Shown piece after piece: positions 6,147-10,136 of a stretch of DNA of 10,136 bases (position 1 is its first letter; each line of letters opens with the position of its first letter). Made by a program: the position numbers and the translations under genes. The notes under the pieces were generated by a model. The model was not told the DNA's origin. It was given only the letters and a program-made list of their open reading frames with translations, and made no database searches. Origin of the DNA: an uncultured Hyphomicrobiales bacterium. Lineage in GTDB: Bacteria; Pseudomonadota; Alphaproteobacteria; Rhizobiales; Xanthobacteraceae. The stretch spans positions 1-10,136 of the forward strand of contig CAITEM010000426.1 in the NCBI GenBank assembly GCA_903891395.1, in the 5' to 3' direction.

Positions 6147-6341
6147 CTAGTTCTGATCGTTGAGGATGCGATCGACGACCCAGTTGGCGGATTGGTGCTT
6201 GATCCACTGCAGCGCCTGATACTGAGTCTCAAAGCCGGTCACCGTATCGATCTTGCCCTTGGGCCACGTGACGATGACGCACCAGTTCTGGCCAAACTGC
6301 GCGCTCGGTCGTGCTTCAAATCGCGGTTCGGCATCAGCCAT
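6147..6341 (-). CDS. Small conserved-looking cytoplasmic protein
   Basis: This 64-aa protein has no signal peptide and no membrane segment. It contains three Trp residues in a pattern suggesting a small alpha/beta fold: a strand (NWCVIVTWP), a turn (KGKIDTVTGF) and a helix (TQYQALQWIKHQSANWVVD). I recall small proteins of this shape in Bradyrhizobium-type genomes, all uncharacterised. The start at 6341 is chosen over 6422 because the extra 27 residues look unlike protein; the SD is poor (AGG about 9 nt upstream). It lies downstream of the hydrolase gene on the same strand, 106 nt away, so cotranscription is possible. Confidence 0.7.
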   Translation of the reverse strand: MADAEPRFEARPSAQFGQNWCVIVTWPKGKIDTVTGFETQYQALQWIKHQSANWVVDRILNDQN

Positions 6342-6447
6342 TTGCGGCCTGTGTAATCTCGACGCGAAATTTTTCCGTGAAATTGTTCCACACGATTCGG
6401 TTGGGCAAAGCAATGTGGGCAACGCATTCCTGTCTGTCGCTTATGGG

Positions 6448-7434
6448 TCATAACGGACGCCACTCAACGGGCATCAGTTCGTAACCGGTGCCGCGCCTGA
6501 CCATGTGGCCGCAAGCCGGGAACGGGAAATGATACGACGCGACCAGCATGCGGTCGGCAGCCGCGCGGTCGAGCATGCGCCTGCGGCTCTTCACCGATAG
6601 CGGACCGTCCATGTCGAAGATGGGCTGCCAGTCCGGATGACGCGCAAACAAATACGGGTTGCGCACGGTGTCGCTCATCACCAGCATCGATTGATTGCCG
6701 GAATGGAGAGCGAAGGCGGTGTGACCGGGCGTGTGGCCATAGGCCGGAATCGAAGTGATGCCGGGCATGACGTCCATGCCGGGCTTGAATCGCCGCACAT
6801 CCTTGGCGATGTCGGCGAAGATCCGCCGCGCGTTGAGAAAATATTTCACGACCGGCTTCGGCGCGCCGCTCATGTTGGCGTCATTCATCCAGTAAGCCCA
6901 TTCAGGCTCCGGTACCCAGATCTCGGCGTTGGGAAATACCTTGTCGCCGTCCTTGGTCTTGATGCCGTCGATGTGGTCGGGATGGAAATGCGAGATCAGG
7001 ATGGTGTCGATCGCGGCGGGCGTGACGCCGGCGGCGGCAAGATTGTCGAGCATCACGCCGGCGGTATCGGCGACCTGGCCGGCGGTGCCGGTGTCGATCA
7101 GCACCAGTTTGGCGCCGGTGTTGACGAGCAGCGCCGTGAACGTGACCGGCAGAATACGCGGCGGCAGGAACGCGCCGCGCAGCGCGCGGTCGACCTCGGC
7201 GGCGCTGGCGTTGCGCACGAACGTGTCGTCGATCGGCAGCAACCAGACGCCATCGTCGAGCGCGGTCACCTGAAAGCCACCGAGCTTGGTCCTGTAGACC
7301 CCAGGGCCTTGCCGCGTGGCGAGCGGTGCGCTCGCCGACGCGGGCAGGGCGCCGCCTGCGCCAAGCGTCGCCATGGCGCCGGCCGATCCGGTCAAGACTG
7401 TACGGCGCGTCAGCATCGTTGGATTAAACACCAT
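6448..7434 (-). CDS. Exported metallo-beta-lactamase-fold hydrolase
   Basis: This 328-aa protein has a twin-arginine signal (TRRTVLTG at 9-16, hydrophobic to about 35) and probably folds around its metals before export. The metal-binding set of the MBL superfamily is complete: HFHPDH (His149, His151, Asp153, His154), GHTPGH (234-238), MSDT (Asp255) and a late His302 (SYHFPF). The layout resembles AHL-lactonase and methyl-parathion-hydrolase type enzymes, which open lactones or cleave esters; the substrate cannot be told from sequence. It starts 10 nt after the stop of the binding-protein gene, so the two form an operon. The ATG at 7434 has GGGGG about 15 nt upstream, overlapping the preceding gene; ATG 7416 (MLTRRT) is a possible alternative that still keeps the Tat motif. 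Confidence 0.92.
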   Translation of the reverse strand: MVFNPTMLTRRTVLTGSAGAMATLGAGGALPASASAPLATRQGPGVYRTKLGGFQVTALDDGVWLLPIDDTFVRNASAAEVDRALRGAFLPPRILPVTFTALLVNTGAKLVLIDTGTAGQVADTAGVMLDNLAAAGVTPAAIDTILISHFHPDHIDGIKTKDGDKVFPNAEIWVPEPEWAYWMNDANMSGAPKPVVKYFLNARRIFADIAKDVRRFKPGMDVMPGITSIPAYGHTPGHTAFALHSGNQSMLVMSDTVRNPYLFARHPDWQPIFDMDGPLSVKSRRRMLDRAAADRMLVASYHFPFPACGHMVRRGTGYELMPVEWRPL

Positions 7435-7444
7435 GCCGCCGCGG

Positions 7445-8413
7445 CTAGTCCCCCTTGATGTCGTTGTCTTTCACGACCTTGCCCCAGACTTTCATCTGGC
7501 TGGCAACGAAACTGCGCAACACTTCGGGGCCGCCGAGCGTCAGTGTCACTTGCTGGGTCTCGATCAATTGTTTGGCGATGCGATCTTCGCGCAGCGAAGC
7601 GATCATCTCCTTGCCCATGCGCTCGATGGCCGGTTTCGGCGTTCCGGCCGGCGCAAAGACGGCCCAGAAGGCATAGGCTTCGAAGTTCGGATAGCCGCTT
7701 TCGATCACGGTCGGCACGTTGGCGAGGAACTGATTGCGTTCCTTGCCGGTCTGCGCCAGTGCGCGCAGGCCGCCGGTGTTGACCTGCGGCATCGACAGCG
7801 CGGTGCTGCCGACGAGCAGATCGACATGGCCGCCGAGCGCATCCGTCATCGCCGGGCCGCCGCCGCGATAGGGCACGTGCACCAGCTTGACCCCGGCGAG
7901 GTTCGACAGCATCGCCATCGCCAGATGCCCGACGCTGCCGCTGCCGACCGAGGCGTAGCTGATGCTGCCGGGCTTTTGTTTCGCCGCGGCGATGACGTCG
8001 GCCAGCGATTTGTACGGTTTGCTGCTCGCCGTCGCGATCAGGTACGGCGCGGTGCCGATCAGTAAAACCGGGTCGAGATCCTTTTCGCTGTCATAGGGCA
8101 GGTTCGACAACACGAAGGGATTGGCGGCGTGATTGTCGAACACGGCGAGCCAGGTCGTGCCGTCCGGCGGCGATTTCGCCACCCAGCCGGTGCCGACGCT
8201 GCCGGAGGCGCCGGCGCGGTTTTCGATGACGATGTTGGTGCCGAGCCGTTCCTGCAGCGGCACTTGCAGCAACCGCATGATGGCGTCGGTCGATCCGCCC
8301 GGCGGATAGGCGACCACCATTCTGATGCTGGCGGGCGGCCAAGCGGTCTGCGCCTGCGCGGCAAAAGGCAAAGCGACGCCGCCAAGCACGATGGTCCGTC
8401 GTGAGAGCTTCAT
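7445..8413 (-). CDS. Bug-family (TctC-like) solute-binding protein
   Basis: This 322-aa periplasmic receptor belongs to the tripartite tricarboxylate transporter (TTT) family, whose members bind small carboxylates and related molecules. Family hallmarks are visible: the signal peptide (1-21, AQA|Q), IRMVVAYPPGGSTDAIMR (30-47, ligand-binding loop), ENRAGASGSVG (64-74), SPPDGTT (81-87) and VPYRGGGPAMTDALGGHVD in the second lobe. The N-terminus SRRTIVLGG also has a twin-arginine look. Length is typical. No tctA or tctB membrane genes lie nearby, as is common for orphan Bug proteins, which may sense or share a transporter. The start at 8413 has GAGGGGG just upstream. It is the first gene of an operon with the hydrolase and diverges from the lipoprotein gene. 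Confidence 0.95.
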   Translation of the reverse strand: MKLSRRTIVLGGVALPFAAQAQTAWPPASIRMVVAYPPGGSTDAIMRLLQVPLQERLGTNIVIENRAGASGSVGTGWVAKSPPDGTTWLAVFDNHAANPFVLSNLPYDSEKDLDPVLLIGTAPYLIATASSKPYKSLADVIAAAKQKPGSISYASVGSGSVGHLAMAMLSNLAGVKLVHVPYRGGGPAMTDALGGHVDLLVGSTALSMPQVNTGGLRALAQTGKERNQFLANVPTVIESGYPNFEAYAFWAVFAPAGTPKPAIERMGKEMIASLREDRIAKQLIETQQVTLTLGGPEVLRSFVASQMKVWGKVVKDNDIKGD

Positions 8414-8535
8414 GGTTTCCCCCTCGGTCTTTTATTTTGGGAGAGCATACAATCATCGCGAGCGTTTTGTCTCTGGCTCACCTTTCGCCAGGCGCTATGA
8501 TTGGATCAGGTGCGGCAAAGGATTCGGGAAGCAGG

Positions 8536-8967
8536 ATGCGCAAGGGCGCGCTGGCGATTGCGGCAGTGGCGACGCTCGGCTTTGCCCTGGGCGGCTGTGC
8601 CAGCGACGACGTGGGTCCGAGCAAGGCGGAGCTGAAGGCGCGCTGGGATGCCCAGAACGTCTATCCGCAAGGCTACCGGCAGGACCTGTTGGCGTTCCTG
8701 CGCACCTATCTCAACGAGCCGAGCGGCGTGCGAGCGGCTTCCGTGTCAGCACCGGTGCTCAAGGAGGCCGGTCCGGGCGAGCGCTATATGACCTGCGTGC
8801 GCTACAGCGAACGCAAGGATGGCGGCTATGCCGCCCCGAAGGACGGTGTCGCTGTCTATGTGTCGGGGAAGCTCGATCGTTTCTTCGATGTGCCGAAGGA
8901 AGTGGCGCCGTTCTGCAAGGACGTGGCCTTCGCGCCGTTCCCCGAATTGGAAAAGCTGACGCGCTGA
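8536..8967 (+). CDS. Small lipoprotein of unknown function
   Basis: This 143-aa protein has a lipoprotein signal peptide ending in LGGC, with Cys21 as the lipidated residue; Ala22 and Ser23 do not suggest inner-membrane retention by the Asp+2 rule. The mature part includes QGYRQDLLAFLRTYLN (helical), then alternating strands around YMTCVRYSER and GVAVYVSGKLDRFF, with Cys residues in TCVRY and FCKDV that could pair. No known motif is recognised. The start at 8536 follows GGGAAGCAGG and begins the signal peptide; the open frame extends upstream to 8401 but overlaps the divergent gene's start and adds 45 unlikely residues. It shares a 122-nt intergenic region with the Bug operon. Confidence 0.87.
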   Translation: MRKGALAIAAVATLGFALGGCASDDVGPSKAELKARWDAQNVYPQGYRQDLLAFLRTYLNEPSGVRAASVSAPVLKEAGPGERYMTCVRYSERKDGGYAAPKDGVAVYVSGKLDRFFDVPKEVAPFCKDVAFAPFPELEKLTR

Positions 8968-9044
8968 CGCGCATATCAAACGCGCATTAAAATATTCCGC
9001 GCAACAAACCGCGCATAAAAAAAGCGCGCAATATCGCGCGCGCA
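8968..9044. repeat. Six spaced CGCGCA motifs
   Basis: CGCGCA occurs at 8968, 8981, 8998, 9010, 9025 and 9039, at intervals of 13, 17, 12, 15 and 14 nt with AT-rich spacers. The array fills the start of the gap between two convergent genes. Part of it forms the cold-shock gene's terminator. Whether the rest is functional is unknown. Confidence 0.55.
9017..9041 (-). terminator. Intrinsic terminator for cold-shock gene
   Basis: On the minus strand a GCGCGC stem, loop GATATT and second GCGCGC arm are followed at once by seven Ts (plus-strand A-run 9017-9023). It lies about 85 nt past the cold-shock gene's stop, leaving a long 3' leader-out region. Confidence 0.8.
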
Positions 9045-9125
9045 TGACCGCCGGGCGAAATTGCTCGGCAGCGCCAGTTCCGACTAACAAAACAACAAGC
9101 CGAAAAGCAGCCTCGGGCTACGAGG

Positions 9126-9329
9126 TTACTTAACCTTGAGGTTCTCCGCGGACGTCTTGCCGCGATTTTCAACGAGTTCGAACTGAACGGTTTGACCTTC
9201 GTTCAGCGTGCTAAGTCCGGCGCGTTCGACCGCAGAGATGTGCACGAACACATCCTTCCCGCCTTCTTGGGGCTGGATGAAGCCATAGCCCTTCGTCGGA
9301 TTGAACCACTTTACGGTGCCCTGAGGCAT
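9126..9329 (-). CDS. cspA: Cold-shock protein, CspA family
   Basis: This 67-aa single cold-shock domain binds single-stranded RNA and DNA and melts mRNA structure in the cytoplasm. RNP1 is KGYGFIQ (13-19) and RNP2 is VFVHIS (27-32). The nucleic-acid-stacking aromatics Trp8, Phe17, Phe28 and His30 are all present, and length is standard. CGGAGA upstream of the ATG at 9329 provides the SD. The gene is monocistronic between a tRNA upstream and an intrinsic terminator downstream. Genomes of this group carry several csp paralogs, so the symbol denotes the family and not a proven orthologue, and cold induction cannot be assumed. Confidence 0.96.
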   Translation of the reverse strand: MPQGTVKWFNPTKGYGFIQPQEGGKDVFVHISAVERAGLSTLNEGQTVQFELVENRGKTSAENLKVK

Positions 9330-9464
9330 GCTAGATCTCCGAGAGTATTACGAGTAACGCCTCAGTTTGGCACACTCCGCAACCGCCGAACAAGGTGTTC
9401 GACGGCCCGAAATGCGCGACTTTGGAGGTATATTTTTGCCCAACGCGGGACGCGGGAAACCGGG

Positions 9465-9539
9465 TGGTGCCGGTTGAGAGGATTGAACTCCCGACCTTCG
9501 CTTTACATAAGCGCTGCTCTACCGCTGAGCTAAACCGGC
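9465..9539 (-). tRNA. tRNA-Thr(UGU) with A33
   Basis: The 75-nt cloverleaf includes an encoded CCA end. The acceptor stem GCCGGTT/AACCGGC, D arm GCTC/GAGC, and T arm GGGAG-TTCAATC-CTCTC are all intact, with a 5-nt variable loop AGGTC. The anticodon arm is GCGCT-TATGTAA-AGCGA, which puts TGT at 34-36 (plus-strand 9505-9507), so it reads ACA (Thr). G1-C72, C2-G71, G35, U36 and A73 agree with threonine identity. Two oddities stand out: position 33, almost always U, is A (plus-strand T9508), and 27/43 is a G/A mismatch. Alternative frames for the anticodon break the stem. Confidence 0.88.
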
Positions 9540-9614
9540 CCTGACGGAGAGCTATCAGCGTCGCGCTGCCGCCACAAGACAGCTTTCGGGACCATGTTCC
9601 CCGCTATGACCCAT

Positions 9615-9649
9615 AAAAAACGCCCCGTGACCTGGTGGTCCGGGGCGTT
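9615..9649 (-). terminator. Intrinsic terminator for MFS transporter gene
   Basis: The stem pairs CGCCCCG (9621-9627) with CGGGGCG (9641-9647) and continues inside as GACC/GGTC around a TGGT loop, with one bulged T. On the minus strand six Ts follow (plus-strand A-run 9615-9620). It lies 46 nt past the transporter's stop. Confidence 0.9.
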
Positions 9650-9695
9650 TCTCTTGGCGCCTTGAAGAGGGGCCGGCCGAAGCCGCCCGTCATCG

Positions 9696-10136
9696 TTAGT
9701 TGATGTCGCGATCCTTGGTCTCGGGCAGGAAGAAGAACCCGACGACGACGGTGATCGCCGCAAAGATGACCGGGTACCAAAGGCCGGCGTAGATATCGCC
9801 GGTCGAGGCCACGATCGCGAAGGCGGTGGCGGGAAGCAGGCCACCGAACCAGCCGTTACCGATGTGGTACGGCAGCGACATCGAAGTATAGCGGATGCGG
9901 GTGGGGAACAGTTCCACCAGCATGGCCGCGATCGGGCCGTAGACCATGGTGACGAAGATCACCAAAATCAGCAGCAGGCCGATAATCGCCGCCGGCTGTG
10001 CCCGGAAGATGTCGAATGGATGCGCCATCTTCACGATCTGCGTGTCGCCCGCTTTCGGGTAACCCGCCGCCTGGACCGCCGCCAGAACCTGCGGGTTTGA
10101 AGCCGCCGCGGTATAAGGCACGTCCTTGCCGTTGAC
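9696..10136 (-). CDS. MFS transporter, MHS-type, C-terminal part
   Basis: The visible 146 residues are the C-terminal third of a major facilitator protein, open at the window's right edge. A long hydrophilic loop comes first (to about residue 47), then a membrane segment AAIIGLLLILVIFVTMVYG, the conserved LVELFPTRIRYTSMSLPYHIG segment, a further helix pair (GGLLPATAFAIVAST) and a final helix ending FFFLPETKDRDI. The ELFPTRIRYT and LPETKD signatures fit the metabolite:H+ symporter (MHS) group, whose substrates include dicarboxylates, proline/betaine and shikimate. The substrate here cannot be told. The open frame continues upstream of the apparent GTG at 10121, so that is not the true start. 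Confidence 0.93.
   Translation of the reverse strand, partial: VNGKDVPYTAAASNPQVLAAVQAAGYPKAGDTQIVKMAHPFDIFRAQPAAIIGLLLILVIFVTMVYGPIAAMLVELFPTRIRYTSMSLPYHIGNGWFGGLLPATAFAIVASTGDIYAGLWYPVIFAAITVVVGFFFLPETKDRDIN

Noticed and set aside
6637..7458. A 273-codon plus-strand open frame.
   Set aside because: It is antisense to the MBL hydrolase, is Arg/His/Gly-rich, and has no SD or recognisable domain; it is a GC-driven shadow.
7316..8065. A 249-codon plus-strand open frame.
   Set aside because: It lies antisense to the Bug-family gene and hydrolase start; its composition is that of a shadow frame.
9540..9614. Possible promoter boxes upstream of the tRNA (TTGTGG and TGATAG).
   Set aside because: The 14-nt spacing is wrong and the boxes are weak; not reported as a feature.

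Overview
The window looks like chromosomal DNA from a high-GC alphaproteobacterium, probably Hyphomicrobiales in the Nitrobacteraceae/Xanthobacteraceae neighbourhood (Bradyrhizobium, Rhodopseudomonas or Pseudolabrys-like). The grounds are codon use, two GGAAC-N16-NGTT (EcfG-type) promoters, an orphan Bug-family binding protein, and intergenic ATGCCCGGC...GCCGGGCAT hairpins. I recognised these by eye and ran no search. I see no transposase, phage gene, CRISPR array or defence system.

Layout. Positions 1-699 (minus) hold most of NAD kinase, running off the left edge. Positions 819-2353 (minus) hold three genes for small exported proteins: two paralogous disordered proteins of 90 and 95 aa, then a 184-aa TPR protein. 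Each is followed by a hairpin with the same ATGCCCGGC core. The two paralogs each have an EcfG-like general-stress promoter. On the plus strand, 2633-2938 encodes an exported protein with a histidine at every third residue. Next come a full cobalamin riboswitch (3026-3225), a possible SD-sequestering expression platform (3374-3434) and a 679-aa TonB-dependent receptor (3445-5484), presumably for vitamin B12 or a related corrinoid. A 190-aa periplasmic protein of unknown function (5569-6141) follows and converges on a 64-aa cytoplasmic protein (6147-6341, minus).

Positions 8413-6448 (minus) form a two-gene operon: a Bug/TctC-type solute-binding protein and a twin-arginine-signal metallo-beta-lactamase-fold hydrolase. 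A lipoprotein gene diverges from it (8536-8967, plus). After a CGCGCA-rich spacer with a strong terminator come cspA-like cold-shock protein (9126-9329, minus), a tRNA-Thr(UGU) with an unusual A at position 33 (9465-9539, minus), and the C-terminal part of an MHS-type MFS transporter (9696-10136, minus) running off the right edge.

Most of the window is ordinary. The items most worth a second look are the stress-promoter paralog pair, the period-3 histidine protein, the riboswitch expression platform, the covarying hairpin family and the A33 tRNA. I do not see convincing evidence of a wholly new multi-gene system.
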